Shown here: positions 16,896 through 26,944 of the stretch, piece after piece | How the letters are laid out: each line of letters starts with the position of its first letter | Numbering within the stretch: the stretch's first letter is position 1 | Source of the DNA: Alienimonas californiensis | Lineage (GTDB): Bacteria > Planctomycetota > Planctomycetia > Planctomycetales > Planctomycetaceae | DNA: 64,000 nucleotides | NCBI RefSeq assembly: GCF_007743815.1 | Contig: NZ_CP036265.1 | Span: 2,622,823 to 2,686,822 of the forward strand | Direction of reading: 5' to 3' | The notes under the pieces: generated by a model | What the model was told of the DNA's origin: nothing | The model's database searches: none | The model's input: the letters and a program-made list of their open reading frames with translations, nothing else | Program-made: the position numbers and the translations under genes

Positions 16896-18446
16896 GTGTC
16901 GTCGTCCATCCAGTCATTCTTTCTTTTGGTTCGCCGGTCGTCCGTGGCGGTTCTGCTGACGCTTGGCGCGGCGTCGCTGTGTCTCGGCTCCGCTCTCGCC
17001 GCCGATCCGGCCGACGCCGGTTCCGCGGCGAAGCCGAACGTCGTCTGGTTCATGGCGGACGACCTCGGCTACGGGGACGTCGGCGCCTTCGGGGCGACCG
17101 CGGTACCCACGCCGAACATCGACGCCCTCGCTGCCCGCGGGATGAAGTTCACGGACTTCTACGCCGGCAGCACCGTGTGCGCCCCGAGTCGCAGCGTGTT
17201 GATGACCGGCCTGCACACCGGCCACACCCCCATCCGCGGTAACGCCCGCGTGCCGCTGGCCGATGGGTACGTCACCGTCGCGGAGACGCTCCAGGACGCC
17301 GGCTATCGCACCGGCCTGTTCGGCAAATGGGGTCTGGGCGAACCCGGCAGCGAGGGCGTGCCCACCAAGCAGGGCTTCGACGAGTTCTTCGGCTATCTTA
17401 ACCAGCACCACGCCCACAACTATTACCCCGCGTTCCTGTACCGGAACGAGGAGGTCGTCCCCCAGCCGAACGTCGTGCCGGCGGGCGCCGCGGGCCGCGA
17501 ACCGCGGTTCGGCGTCGGCTACGCCGCCAAGAAGGGAGCCTACAGCGCCGAGGTGATCCACGAGGAGGCGTTGCAGTTCGTGGAGAACTCCGCCAAGGGG
17601 CCGTTCTTCCTCTACTACGCCAGCACCCTGCCTCACGCAAACAATGAGGCCCGCCGTCGGCCCGGCGGCGGGTCCGAGGTGCCCGGCCTGCAATACGACA
17701 CCGAAACCGCCGACCGCTACCTGCCGGACTATGGCGCCTTCGCCGACCGCGACGACTGGGACGACGCCACCAAGGGCCAGGCCGCGATGATCGCCCTGCT
17801 GGACAAGCAGGTCGGCGAACTGGTCGCGAAGATCGACGAACTGGGCCTGACCGAGTCGACCCTGATCCTCTTCACCTCGGACAACGGCCCGCATAACGAG
17901 AGCGGCCACGACCTGGACCAGTTCGACGCCAACGGTCCGCTGACCGGCCTGAAGCGCACCCTCACCGAGGGCGGCATCCGCGTGCCGACCATCGCCTGCT
18001 GGCCCGGCCACGTCCCCGCCGGCACGACCAGCGATCACGTCGCCTACTTCGGCGACTTCTACGCCACCGCTGCCGACCTCGCCGGCGTCGAGCCGCCGCC
18101 GGGGTTGGACTCGATCAGCTTCGCCCCCACGCTCCGCGGCTACCCCGACCAGCAGGAGCGGCACGACCACCTCTACTGGGAGTTCTACGAGCAGGGCTCC
18201 AAGCAGGCTGTCCGCAAGGGGGACTGGAAGGCGATCTTCCGCCCGCTGGGCTCCCAGACCCCGGCCCTGTACGACCTGAGCACGGACCTCGCGGAACAGC
18301 ACGACGTCGCCGCGGAGCATCCGGAGATCGTCGCCCAGATGGTCGCGATCGCCGCCGCGGAGCACGTGCCCGATCCGCAGTGGAAACCCAGCGGCAAGGT
18401 CTCGAACCCGACTGGACCGAAACGCGGCAAGGGATCGACCCGATGA
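16896..18446 (+). CDS. Secreted sulfatase (arylsulfatase A type)
   Basis: Hydrolyses sulfate esters, in planctomycetes usually of algal polysaccharides; the specific substrate is unknown. 516 aa from GTG 16896 with a signal peptide (VAVLLTLGAASLCLGSALA). Metal site VVWFMADDLGYGDVG, then STVCAPSRSVLMTG with the formylglycine-forming C95 in a CxPxR motif, so it needs a formylglycine-generating enzyme. The second metal site FTSDNGPHNESGHD is intact. Its stop overlaps the start of the next gene (ATGA), implying coupled expression. Confidence 0.95.
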   Translation: MSSSIQSFFLLVRRSSVAVLLTLGAASLCLGSALAADPADAGSAAKPNVVWFMADDLGYGDVGAFGATAVPTPNIDALAARGMKFTDFYAGSTVCAPSRSVLMTGLHTGHTPIRGNARVPLADGYVTVAETLQDAGYRTGLFGKWGLGEPGSEGVPTKQGFDEFFGYLNQHHAHNYYPAFLYRNEEVVPQPNVVPAGAAGREPRFGVGYAAKKGAYSAEVIHEEALQFVENSAKGPFFLYYASTLPHANNEARRRPGGGSEVPGLQYDTETADRYLPDYGAFADRDDWDDATKGQAAMIALLDKQVGELVAKIDELGLTESTLILFTSDNGPHNESGHDLDQFDANGPLTGLKRTLTEGGIRVPTIACWPGHVPAGTTSDHVAYFGDFYATAADLAGVEPPPGLDSISFAPTLRGYPDQQERHDHLYWEFYEQGSKQAVRKGDWKAIFRPLGSQTPALYDLSTDLAEQHDVAAEHPEIVAQMVAIAAAEHVPDPQWKPSGKVSNPTGPKRGKGSTR

Positions 18447-19519
18447 CACCGGCCCTGCTCGCCGCCGCCCTGCTCGCCGGTTCCCCGACCGCAGCGACCC
18501 CCGCCGTCCAACTGGGGGGGCTGTTCGACGGCCTGTTCGGAGACGCCGAGCCGGTCGACGCCCCGGAGCGTCCGGAGAGCGGCAGCGGGCTGACGGTCGA
18601 AAGCGCCAGCGGCCCGGCGTTCTCCGAATCCGGCAGCGGCCTGGGGGCACGGTTCGACGGCCGCCCCGGCGCCGCGGCGCCTGTTCAGAGCGGCAGTGGG
18701 GTGCGGTTTGAAAGCGGCAGCGGCCTCCGCCGCGGCTTCGATCCATTGCCAGACGGGGCCTACGACAACCCGCCGCGGTTCCGTGGCGAATCCGGCAGTG
18801 GCACGCAGAACGGGGGGGTAAGCCCCCCGCCGATCTTCTGGGACGGCGACAGCTGGATCCGTGCCACAATCCCGCCGGACGGTTCGAGCGAATCCGGCAG
18901 TGGCGTCGAGTCCGGCAGCGATCCGTACGGCGGGCGGCCGAACCCGTTCGGGCGGCCGTCCGAGCGGTTCTCGGGTGCCCCGGGGGTGATCGCTCCCCCG
19001 CCGCGGCCGCGGACGGCGGAGCCCCGCAGCCGGGCCGAGTTCGGCGGTGGGTTCGACCCCAACGAGCTGCCCCCGCCGAGCGACACGCCCCCGCCGCCCG
19101 GAGGCGACGCCCGGGTGCATGCGTTGCTGGTCTCGCTGGGCTGGATCGCCGCCCTGGTCGCCGGCGGGATCGCCGGCTATCTGCTGGGCCTCTCCCGCGG
19201 GGCGGAGCGGCGCCGGCGGAGTCTGGAGCCGCGGCAGCTCGATCTCGCCGGGGAGGTCGCGGAGACGGCCGATTCGCTGCTGGCCGCCGCCAATGCCGGG
19301 GAGGCCGGCCGCTACGAAGCCTGCGTGGACCGCCTGCGGGAGCGGGTCGGCCGCACCGCCGTGCTGCTGGACGACCGCTCCGCCGGCGCCGTGCGGGAAC
19401 TGGTCGCCGCCGCCACGACCGGTTCGCCGACCGAGCCGCAGGTCGACCGCGACGTCCGCTTGCAGACGGCCTACGACGGCCTCGTCCACGCCCTGCGCCG
19501 CAGCGTGCGCGGCGGGTAG
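18443..19519 (+). CDS. SGSG-repeat membrane protein coupled to the sulfatase
   Basis: 358 aa from ATG 18443, which overlaps the sulfatase stop. After a short N-terminal segment (LLAAALLAGSPTAATPAVQ, possibly a signal) there is a long low-complexity region, about residues 35-210. It carries six SGSG motifs, mostly as ESGSGL-type repeats, plus SGSDP. Then come a Pro-rich stretch, one transmembrane helix (VSLGWIAALVAGGIAGYLLGL, about 230-250) and an Ala/Arg/Leu-rich helical domain of about 100 residues. No family recognised. A short piece resembling R2 (18811-18829) is embedded in frame. The stop codon TAG sits inside the inverted repeat that begins at 19516. Confidence 0.75.
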   Translation: MTPALLAAALLAGSPTAATPAVQLGGLFDGLFGDAEPVDAPERPESGSGLTVESASGPAFSESGSGLGARFDGRPGAAAPVQSGSGVRFESGSGLRRGFDPLPDGAYDNPPRFRGESGSGTQNGGVSPPPIFWDGDSWIRATIPPDGSSESGSGVESGSDPYGGRPNPFGRPSERFSGAPGVIAPPPRPRTAEPRSRAEFGGGFDPNELPPPSDTPPPPGGDARVHALLVSLGWIAALVAGGIAGYLLGLSRGAERRRRSLEPRQLDLAGEVAETADSLLAAANAGEAGRYEACVDRLRERVGRTAVLLDDRSAGAVRELVAAATTGSPTEPQVDRDVRLQTAYDGLVHALRRSVRGG

Positions 19520-19587
19520 GGTTCGCTCTGCGAACCGTTTCCAGCGCGTCGCCGATCGCTCTGCACGGTCCGCGGAGCGGACCCTAC
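19516..19587. repeat. Inverted repeat R7 carrying both convergent stop codons
   Basis: Arms 19516-19538 and 19565-19587 match in inverted orientation at 20 of 23 positions (core GTAGGGT-CGCTC). Each arm is itself a small hairpin. The TAG at the outer end of each arm serves as the stop codon of the flanking gene: 19517-19519 for the SGSG protein and 19584-19586 (minus) for the hypothetical gene. Confidence 0.8.
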
Positions 19588-20129
19588 GCGGCGAGCTTTT
19601 CCCACTGCTTGCGGACCTGTGCCAGGCCGGCGCCGCAGACTTCGAACTCGTCCGCCAATCGGAGGAGCACCGGGCCGTCGGCTTCGTCCGGGGGAGCGTC
19701 CGCCGCGGTGCGGTAGGCGGCCTTGCCGAGCGACGACACGTCCAGCAGCGCGTCGGCGGTGTTCCGGCGCTTCAGACGCTCCGGATAGACGCCGGTCAGG
19801 AACAACGCCACGTCCCCGGCATGACGAAAGCCGTCCCGACGGGGACGGCCCTCGCGTTGATCGGCTTCCTGAAGCATCCCGGCCACCTGCTCGATCCGGG
19901 CCCCGTCCGGCGTGCGGAGCCGGAAGATCGCGTCCCACTGGGTGAATCGCACCAGCAGGTCGCCGAGGTAGTCCGTCAGGGACGGGTCCGCCATCCCCAG
20001 TTCCGTCTGGAAGGTGTTCTCGACCAGCCCGGCGAAGAAGCGCTTGAGGGCGTCCGCCCCGGCGACGATGCGGGATTCCGGACGGTTCCCGGGAGCGGGG
20101 GTCCCGGGGGGCGGCGAAGGGGGCGACAT
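19584..20129 (-). CDS. Hypothetical protein
   Basis: 181 aa from ATG 20129; family not recognised. It is soluble and mostly helical by eye, with LKRFFAGLVENTFQTELGMA and LTDYLGDLLVRFTQWDAIF followed by VAGMLQEADQREGR and DALLDVSSLGKAAYRTAAD. The pattern suggests a compact globular protein, with no signal peptide. It is convergent with the SGSG protein and separated from the next gene on its own strand by a perfect palindrome, so probably a single-gene transcript. Function unknown. Confidence 0.75.
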   Translation of the reverse strand: MSPPSPPPGTPAPGNRPESRIVAGADALKRFFAGLVENTFQTELGMADPSLTDYLGDLLVRFTQWDAIFRLRTPDGARIEQVAGMLQEADQREGRPRRDGFRHAGDVALFLTGVYPERLKRRNTADALLDVSSLGKAAYRTAADAPPDEADGPVLLRLADEFEVCGAGLAQVRKQWEKLAA

Positions 20130-20240
20130 CGGCGGGACTCCGGTTTGGGGCGTGAGCCTTCACGACGGAACGCAGCGGGCGCAGCCTCAACCGTAGGTCC
20201 GGGCGGCGGGGGCGGTCAATCCGCGTTTCCCCCACCATGA

Positions 20241-20274
20241 GTCACGCCGAGGCCCGGCCGGGCCTCGGCGTGAC
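20241..20274. terminator. Perfect 34-bp palindrome (family R4)
   Basis: Half-site GTCACGCCGAGGCCCGG (20241-20257) followed immediately by its exact complement. It begins 8 bases past the stop codon (20282-20284, minus strand) of the trans-sulfuration enzyme gene, so it may serve as its terminator. Related palindromes are at 30913-30948 and, less perfectly, 34715-34745. There is no U-tract. Confidence 0.65.
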
Positions 20275-20281
20275 GATCGGC

Positions 20282-21490
20282 TCAGGCCTTGGCGCTGGCC
20301 GCTTCGAGGGCCGCGCCGATGTCGGCGATCAGGTCGTCGGCGTCCTCGATCCCGACCGACAGCCGGATCAAATGCTCGTTGATCCCCCCGGCCCGGCGGG
20401 CCTCTTCGCTCATGCTGGCGTGGCTCATCAGGAAGGGGTACTGCCACAGGCTCTCGATGCCGCCCAGCGACTCGGCGAGCATCACCAGCTTCGTGCCGGT
20501 CAGCGTGTTCTGGGCGAACCGCATGTCGCCGGCGGTCTCGAAGGAGAGCATCGCCCCGAAGCCGTCCTGCTGGCTCTTCGCCAGTTCGTGCCCCGGGTGG
20601 CGCCGCAGGCCGGGGTAGTGGACCTTCTCGACGGCGGGGTGCTCGAACAGGAACTGGGCGACGGCGAGGGCGTTTTCCTCGTGCTTCTTCATCCGCACGC
20701 CCAGCGTCTTCACGCCCCGCAGCGTCAGCCAGCAGTCGAACGGGCTGCCGCCCAGGCCCAGGGCGTTGCAGGCGAAAGCGATTCCCTTGGCGTACTCCTC
20801 GCTGCCGGCGACCACGGCGCCGCCGATCACGTCGGAGTGCCCGTTGATGTACTTCGTGGTGGAGTGCACCTCGACGTCCACGCCCAGTTCGATCGGCCGT
20901 TGCAGGGCCGGGGAGAGGAACGTGTTGTCCGCGATCGTGAATAGGCCCTTTTCCTTGGCCACTTTGACCAGCGCCCGCACGTCGTGGACGTTCATCAGCG
21001 GGTTGGAGGGCGTTTCGATCCAGAGGGCCCGGGTGTTCTCGGAGACTGCCGCGGCGACCTCGTCCGGGTCGGACAGGTTCACGAAGGAGACGCGAATCCC
21101 CCGCTTGGGCAGGACGTCGTGGAACAGGCGGTAGGTGCCGCCGTAGATGTCCCGGCCGGCGATCATGTGATCGCCGCTGTTGAGCAGGTGGCAGGCGAGG
21201 TCGACGGCGGCCATGCCGCTGCAGGTCACCCGGCAGTCGACGCCGCCGCACAGGCTGGCGAGGTTCTCCTCGAGCGCCCGGCGGGTGGGGTTGGCGCTGC
21301 GAGTGTAGTCGTAGCCGCGGTTGGTCCGCACGTCGTCCCAGACGAACGTGCTGGTCGGGTAGATCGGCGTGGTGGCGCTGCGGTACTGCCCGTCCTTATC
21401 GACGCCGGTGTGCACCGCCCGGCTGGCGAAGCCGTATTCGGAGTAATCCCGCCCGGAGGGCGGGTTGGTGTGCGGGGCGGAGTCGGCCAT
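20282..21490 (-). CDS. Trans-sulfuration PLP enzyme (cystathionine gamma-synthase/lyase family)
   Basis: 402 aa from ATG 21490; an in-frame codon at 21532 is also possible, but MADSAPH is the more typical start. Cys/Met metabolism PLP-dependent fold: YDYTRSANPTRRALEENLASL, the phosphate-binding SGMAAVDLACHLL, and the Schiff-base lysine K213 in EVHSTTKYINGHSD. C-terminal ESLGGIESLWQYPFLMSHAS and VGIEDADDLIADI are typical. Family members make cystathionine, or cleave it to cysteine or homocysteine; the subtype cannot be fixed by eye. A cysteine synthase lies about 900 bp away, consistent with a sulfur amino acid neighbourhood. Confidence 0.88.
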   Translation of the reverse strand: MADSAPHTNPPSGRDYSEYGFASRAVHTGVDKDGQYRSATTPIYPTSTFVWDDVRTNRGYDYTRSANPTRRALEENLASLCGGVDCRVTCSGMAAVDLACHLLNSGDHMIAGRDIYGGTYRLFHDVLPKRGIRVSFVNLSDPDEVAAAVSENTRALWIETPSNPLMNVHDVRALVKVAKEKGLFTIADNTFLSPALQRPIELGVDVEVHSTTKYINGHSDVIGGAVVAGSEEYAKGIAFACNALGLGGSPFDCWLTLRGVKTLGVRMKKHEENALAVAQFLFEHPAVEKVHYPGLRRHPGHELAKSQQDGFGAMLSFETAGDMRFAQNTLTGTKLVMLAESLGGIESLWQYPFLMSHASMSEEARRAGGINEHLIRLSVGIEDADDLIADIGAALEAASAKA

Positions 21491-21601
21491 CGGACGAGCG
21501 AGCGGAAGGGAGTATGCGGGGCGGCATTGCACCGGCGAACCGCCCGGTCCGCAATGCGGTAGACTGGACGCAGCCCGACTCCCCCCGGTTCACGCCGTCC
21601 C

Positions 21602-22276
21602 ATGAACGCCGTTCTGCAGTCCGCCGCGACCGCCCCGCCGGCCTGGCCGGACCGCCTCGACCCCGACGCCCCCCCCGCCGCCCTGCCGCGGATGACGCGG
21701 GAGGAATACCTGGCGTTCGACAACGCGGCAGTTCGCACCCGTTACGAATGGGTCGACGGAAAGGTTCGACTGATGACCGGCGGAACGTTCAATCACGCCC
21801 TGGTCGGGATGAACCTCGTGGCCATTCTGAACGCCGCTCTCCGCCCGCTCCGGCATCAGGGGGGACCCAGCCTCGCGGCCTTGGGGCAGACTATGCGGAC
21901 GCGGATTCCGGACGGGCCGTACTACTATCCAGACGCGGTCGCGGGACCGATTCCGCCGGTTCTTGAAGACGACGGGCAGAACACGCTCCTCGATCCCGTG
22001 TTGATTGCCGAGGTCCTTTCCCCCTCCACCGCCCGCATCGACCGCGGGGAGAAGCGGCGGGAGTACCTGCGCATTCCGACGCTCGAAAACTACCTGATCG
22101 TTCAGCCGAACCTCCGCGAAGTCCTCCGCCTCACCCGCGACGCCTCGTCTCCCGAGAACCCGCGCTGGGCGGAGAAGCGGTTCCGCGACGAGGACGTCGA
22201 CTTGCCGCGGTTCGGCGTGACGCTGCCGATGGCCGCGCTCTACGAAGACTGCACCCTGGGCGAGCGGATCGCCTGA
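21602..22276 (+). CDS. Uma2-family (DUF820) nuclease-fold protein
   Basis: 224 aa. Uma2 proteins have a restriction-endonuclease-like (PD-(D/E)XK) fold; their biological role is unknown, and they are multiplied in planctomycetes and cyanobacteria. Seen: MTREEYLAFDNAAVRTRYEW (helix then the conserved Glu), GGTFNHALVGMNLVAIL, YYYPDAVAG with the core Asp, and LIAEVLSPSTARIDRGEKR with the E-x-x-S-P motif. The end LENYLIVQPNLREVLRL is also typical. Stop codon 22276 is 3 bp from an R2 repeat. It stands alone between two minus-strand genes. Confidence 0.85.
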   Translation: MNAVLQSAATAPPAWPDRLDPDAPPAALPRMTREEYLAFDNAAVRTRYEWVDGKVRLMTGGTFNHALVGMNLVAILNAALRPLRHQGGPSLAALGQTMRTRIPDGPYYYPDAVAGPIPPVLEDDGQNTLLDPVLIAEVLSPSTARIDRGEKRREYLRIPTLENYLIVQPNLREVLRLTRDASSPENPRWAEKRFRDEDVDLPRFGVTLPMAALYEDCTLGERIA

Positions 22277-22279
22277 CCC

Positions 22280-22375
22280 GGCGAGCAGGGGGCGTGAGCC
22301 CCCTGAGTTTGCCGCCGTGAGCACGCTTCGAGCACGCACTGAGAGCGCACAGGGGGCTGACGCCCCCCGCTCGCC
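22280..22375. repeat. Dispersed inverted repeat, family R2 (copy d)
   Basis: Left arm about 22280-22307 (core GGGGGCGTGAGCCCCCTGAG), right arm about 22350-22375 (core CAGGGGGCTGACGCCCCCC), between the convergent Uma2 and cysteine synthase genes. The stops are 3 and 4 bases from the outer ends of the element. The loop region contains two further short inverted matches (GAGCACGC). Confidence 0.85.
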
Positions 22376-22379
22376 TTCG

Positions 22380-23336
<957 letters not shown>

Positions 23337-23380
23337 GGGGGGGCGCTCCGGCGGTGCGGGGTCGGTGATGCGAAGCCGGA

Positions 23381-25417
23381 TTATCGGCGAATCCGCCGCG
23401 GGCGACAAACCACCGGCCGGCAGAACGACGCCGGGGCGTCGCCGTGGGTCCGCACGATCCCGTTGCCCAGCCGCAGCGGGGCGACAGGCGCCTCGGGGGC
23501 CGACGCCGCCTGCGCGGCCGTCGGCTGGTACAGGCTCGTCTCGACCGCTCCGCCGGCGGCGTCGCCCTGCAACAGGGCGAGCGTCCGCTGCGTCGCCTGG
23601 TTGATGACCACGATCCGCGTCGGCCCGCCCTCCGGGCCCAGCGGGCGGATGATGCAGGTGATCTCGGACCCGCCCGCGGCGCCCAGCACATCGGCGACGG
23701 CGGCGGAGCTTTCCCGGGTGGCGGCGGGGCGGGCCGCGGCGGCCGACGGGTCGACGGCGGCGGTGCGGGCCGGGGCGGCGGTCGGGGCGCCCTCTTCAAA
23801 CAGCGCGTCCATCCAGACCTCCGCGGCGGGATTGTCGGTCGCGGCGCCGTCCTCGGCGTCGACGGCCTCGGCGCCGGCGAACTGCGGGGCGGCCGCGGCG
23901 GCGCCGGGCGAATCGAAGCCGGACTCGGGCGAAGCGGCGGGGGCCTCGCCGGGGGTGGAGCCGGCCGGGGGCGGCTTCAGGGCCGTCAGACCGTGCTGGT
24001 CCAGCAGGGCGTTGATCGGCTCGATCGCGGTGTAGATGCCCTCCGGCGGGTCTTCGCTGCGGCTCCAGACCACGCCCATAAGCCGGCCCGCCCCGTCAAA
24101 GCACCCGCCCCCGCTGCGGCCGAGCTGCGGCTGGCCGGTGCAGCTGAAGTTCTTCGGCCCGACGCAGGCCGGCACCCGCTGCACGCGGTGGCCCTGGCGG
24201 GTCGGCTCCTTGCCGCCGTCACAGCCGACGCTCACCACCTTGTCGCCCGGGAACACGCCCGGCGGGGCGAGGGCGCTGGCGGGCACCGTGGTCGGACACT
24301 GCACCGCCAGCAGGCCGACGTCGCTTTTCTCGTCGAACCCGATCAGCGTCGCCGGCCAGGCATGGGGGGCACCGTCCGCGAAGGTTTCGACCTCGATCCG
24401 CCCGCCCGGCTGATGGCTGCGGAAGATGTGCCCGCAGGTCAGCACGATCGCCCGACCCGGGCGGCTGGCGATCACGGTGCCGCTGCCGTAGTTCAGGCCG
24501 GCGTCGTCGAACACCTGGATGCGGGCGACCGTCTTCATCGGGTCCCGCTCCGGCGAGACCGGCGGGGCGTCGACGGCGGCGGTGCGTTCGTAGCCGCCGG
24601 AGGGCGCCGCGGGGGCGGCGCCGGGTTCGTCGGCGGAGGCGAAGCCGCTCGGGTCGGCGTCGGCGAACGGGTCGTCGATCGTCTTCGGGCCGTCCGACTC
24701 CTCCTGGCTTTTCTTGAACTTCAGCCAGTCGAAGAGGCCGCGATCGGACTCCGCGGCGCCCTGCTCCCGGCCGCCGGTCAGTTGGAGGGGAACGTCCGAG
24801 GGCTCGGCCGGTCGGCGGGGGGTCTCCGGCAGGCGTTCCGGCTGGCGGCTGCGTTCGGCCCGGGCAATCTCGGCGGCGTTGGCGGTCATGGCGCTGGTGA
24901 GGCGGGTCCGCAGCCGCTGGGCGACGCCGTAGCCGTCGCCGCCGGGCACCCCGCTGCTGCGATGCACTTCCTCCCCGTTCACCTCCAACAAAAACGTCGG
25001 GGCGCTGTTCACCCCGAACCGCTGGGCGAGGTCCGGCCGGCTGTTCAGGTCGACCTTGAAGATCGGCAGGCCGTCCGCGTGCATCCGCTCGATAAACGGC
25101 CGGATCGTCTGGCACGGACCGCAGTTGGTCATCGTGAACCAGATCAGTTTCACGTCCCCTTCGCCCTGCCCGGCGAAGGCCGCGGTGCGTTCGGGGTGGC
25201 TGAGGCGATTCGGGACGACGGGCTGTTCCGGCGTCGCGGCCTGATCGGCGGCGAGGGGGTCGGGGCCGGCGTCGGCCGGCGGCCCGGCGGAGGCCAGCGA
25301 GAGCGCCGCGGCCGCCACGAAGAGCGGCACGGCGCGGGCTCCCCGGCGACTTTTCACCCCGGCAGGGGTCGCCCCGGCGTGGGGGCGGGGAGCGGAGACG
25401 GTTGTGCGGTCGAACAC
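23381..25417 (-). CDS. Secreted thioredoxin-like / trypsin-like serine protease fusion
   Basis: 678 aa from GTG 25417 (AAGAGG 8 bases upstream); GTG 25355-25357 is an alternative. Signal segment [16 protein letters not shown], then a thioredoxin-like domain with [17 protein letters not shown] (about 95-110). A Pro/Ala/Glu linker follows, then a chymotrypsin-fold domain: His in VLTCGHIF (about 327), Asp in KSDVGLLAV (about 365), Ser in [13 protein letters not shown] (about 433), in the correct order. The tail of about 200 residues is low complexity, ending in a small globular segment. It could act in redox-coupled quality control of exported proteins; that is inference. The frame stays open to 25777 only by composition. 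Confidence 0.82.
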   Translation of the reverse strand: MFDRTTVSAPRPHAGATPAGVKSRRGARAVPLFVAAAALSLASAGPPADAGPDPLAADQAATPEQPVVPNRLSHPERTAAFAGQGEGDVKLIWFTMTNCGPCQTIRPFIERMHADGLPIFKVDLNSRPDLAQRFGVNSAPTFLLEVNGEEVHRSSGVPGGDGYGVAQRLRTRLTSAMTANAAEIARAERSRQPERLPETPRRPAEPSDVPLQLTGGREQGAAESDRGLFDWLKFKKSQEESDGPKTIDDPFADADPSGFASADEPGAAPAAPSGGYERTAAVDAPPVSPERDPMKTVARIQVFDDAGLNYGSGTVIASRPGRAIVLTCGHIFRSHQPGGRIEVETFADGAPHAWPATLIGFDEKSDVGLLAVQCPTTVPASALAPPGVFPGDKVVSVGCDGGKEPTRQGHRVQRVPACVGPKNFSCTGQPQLGRSGGGCFDGAGRLMGVVWSRSEDPPEGIYTAIEPINALLDQHGLTALKPPPAGSTPGEAPAASPESGFDSPGAAAAAPQFAGAEAVDAEDGAATDNPAAEVWMDALFEEGAPTAAPARTAAVDPSAAAARPAATRESSAAVADVLGAAGGSEITCIIRPLGPEGGPTRIVVINQATQRTLALLQGDAAGGAVETSLYQPTAAQAASAPEAPVAPLRLGNGIVRTHGDAPASFCRPVVCRPRRIRR

Positions 25418-25789
25418 CCGGGCGGCCTCTTGCCGATGGGTTACGGTGGAAAAGCCCGGCGGCTGGGCGGGGCGGCCGGGTGTCAGAACGACAATCCCCC
25501 GGCGGGCGATTGTGAAACTGACAGGCGGCGGCCCACGCGGCGGCGGGCGGAACAGCGGCGGCGTCGTGCGTTCGCGGTCCGCACCGACCTGTTGCGAACC
25601 GCGTGCCAATCCGCGTGGCCCGTCGAAAAACGCCTCACCCATCGGGCGATGCCGGTCAATGTGCCGCGGCGGCGGGCCGCCCGGCGCCCTTGGGGGCGTT
25701 CCCCGGATACAATCGTCCCCCCTCCCCCCGTCGTCGCCCCGCGTCCGGCGGGCGGCGGCCCCGCCCCACGCTCTCACCCGTCTTCCGCC
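25418..25789. other. Divergent intergenic region, 372 bp
   Basis: Separates the divergent protease and lipoprotein genes. It is GC-rich throughout, and both neighbouring frames run open through much of it. I see no hairpin, repeat, RNA or clear promoter box. The promoters of both genes should be here; I cannot place them. Confidence 0.5.
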
Positions 25790-26944
25790 GTGCCGTTGCG
25801 GTTCGTTCTACCGTCGCTCCCGCGTTCGCCCCGCACGCTGCCGGGGGCGCTCCTCGCCGCGACGCTGCTGACCGGGTGCGGGGAGGAGGAGGACCCGATC
25901 GCCGTCTACACCGTCCCGGCGCTGGAGCAGACCGACCCGGCTGCTGTCCCCGCGACGCCGCCCGCCGCGACGCCGCCCTTCGCCCCCTTCGCCGGCGGGG
26001 CGGCCGGCGGCGGGATGACCGGCGTGCAGACGCCGGACGAACCGCAGCGGCTGCTCGGGGCGATCGCCACGGCTCGCGCGGACGACGGGGCCCTCTGGTA
26101 CTTCAAACTCAACGGCCCCGTCGCCGCGGTCGAGGCCGCGGAGGAAGACTTCGGCGCCTGGCTCGAAACCGTCACCTTTGCCGACGGCGAACCGACCTGG
26201 ACGACGCCGGAGGGCTGGACCGAACAGCCCGGCAGCGGCATGCGGGCGGCGACGCTGCTGACCCCGGACGGCACGGAGGCGACGGTGATCCGCCTCGGCG
26301 TCAGCGGCGATCTGGACGAACGGATCGACGCGGACGTCGAGCGCTGGCGGGGGCAGGTCGGGGCGACCGGCGACGCCGGGACGGTGGAAGAGGTGACGCT
26401 CGCCGACGGGTCGACGGCTCAACTCCTCAGCGTCTCCACGCCGGCGGGGGCGATGGGCGGCGAAACCGCTTCATCATCTCCCGCGAAACCGCAAGCGTCT
26501 GTGAAGCCGCCCGCGGAGGCCGTGCCGTTTGAGTACAAGCGGCCGGAGGGGTGGAGCGACGAACCGGCGCCCGCGACGGCGCGGCTCGCGTTTGCCACGG
26601 GCGACGGCGAGGACGCGGCCCGGGCGACGATCAGCGAGTTCCCCGCCGGGGCGATGGCCCTGCCGGACCTGGTGGGGATCGTCGCGGAGCAGTCCGGAAC
26701 CGGGGCGTGGAATCCGCAGGAGGACGCCGGACCGATCACCGTCGGCGGGGCGGACGCCGTGCGGATCGAGCTGCCCGCCAAAGAGGACGGGCCGACGGTC
26801 CTCGCCGCCGCCCTGACCCGTGGCGAGTCTCTGTGGCTGTTCAAGCTGATCGGCGACCAGGAGGCCGTCGCCGCCGCGACCCCCGCGTTCGAGGCGTTCC
26901 TCGCCGACGTGCGGTTCACCGACACCAACAACGAAGGCGAATGA
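25790..26944 (+). CDS. Lipoprotein preceding the cytochrome c biogenesis fusion
   Basis: 384 aa from GTG 25790. Signal sequence with lipobox LLAATLLTGC, so probably exported and lipidated at the Cys about residue 25. Two similar halves follow. Each holds a post-translocation domain that begins with a W-rich segment (TWTTPEGWTEQPGSGMRAAT and YKRPEGWSDEPAPATARLAF) and is followed by ALWYFKLNGP or SLWLFKLIGD, suggesting an internal duplication. The stop codon overlaps the start of the ResB-CcsA gene (ATGA), so it may assist cytochrome c maturation; inference from coupling only. Much longer in-frame extension to 23444 is a composition artefact antisense to the protease. Confidence 0.75.
   Translation: MPLRFVLPSLPRSPRTLPGALLAATLLTGCGEEEDPIAVYTVPALEQTDPAAVPATPPAATPPFAPFAGGAAGGGMTGVQTPDEPQRLLGAIATARADDGALWYFKLNGPVAAVEAAEEDFGAWLETVTFADGEPTWTTPEGWTEQPGSGMRAATLLTPDGTEATVIRLGVSGDLDERIDADVERWRGQVGATGDAGTVEEVTLADGSTAQLLSVSTPAGAMGGETASSSPAKPQASVKPPAEAVPFEYKRPEGWSDEPAPATARLAFATGDGEDAARATISEFPAGAMALPDLVGIVAEQSGTGAWNPQEDAGPITVGGADAVRIELPAKEDGPTVLAAALTRGESLWLFKLIGDQEAVAAATPAFEAFLADVRFTDTNNEGE

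Noticed and set aside
23444..26944. Plus-strand frame of 1166 codons, as if one giant protein
   Set aside because: Only the last 384 codons (from 25790) form the lipoprotein with a lipobox. The earlier part is antisense to the protease.
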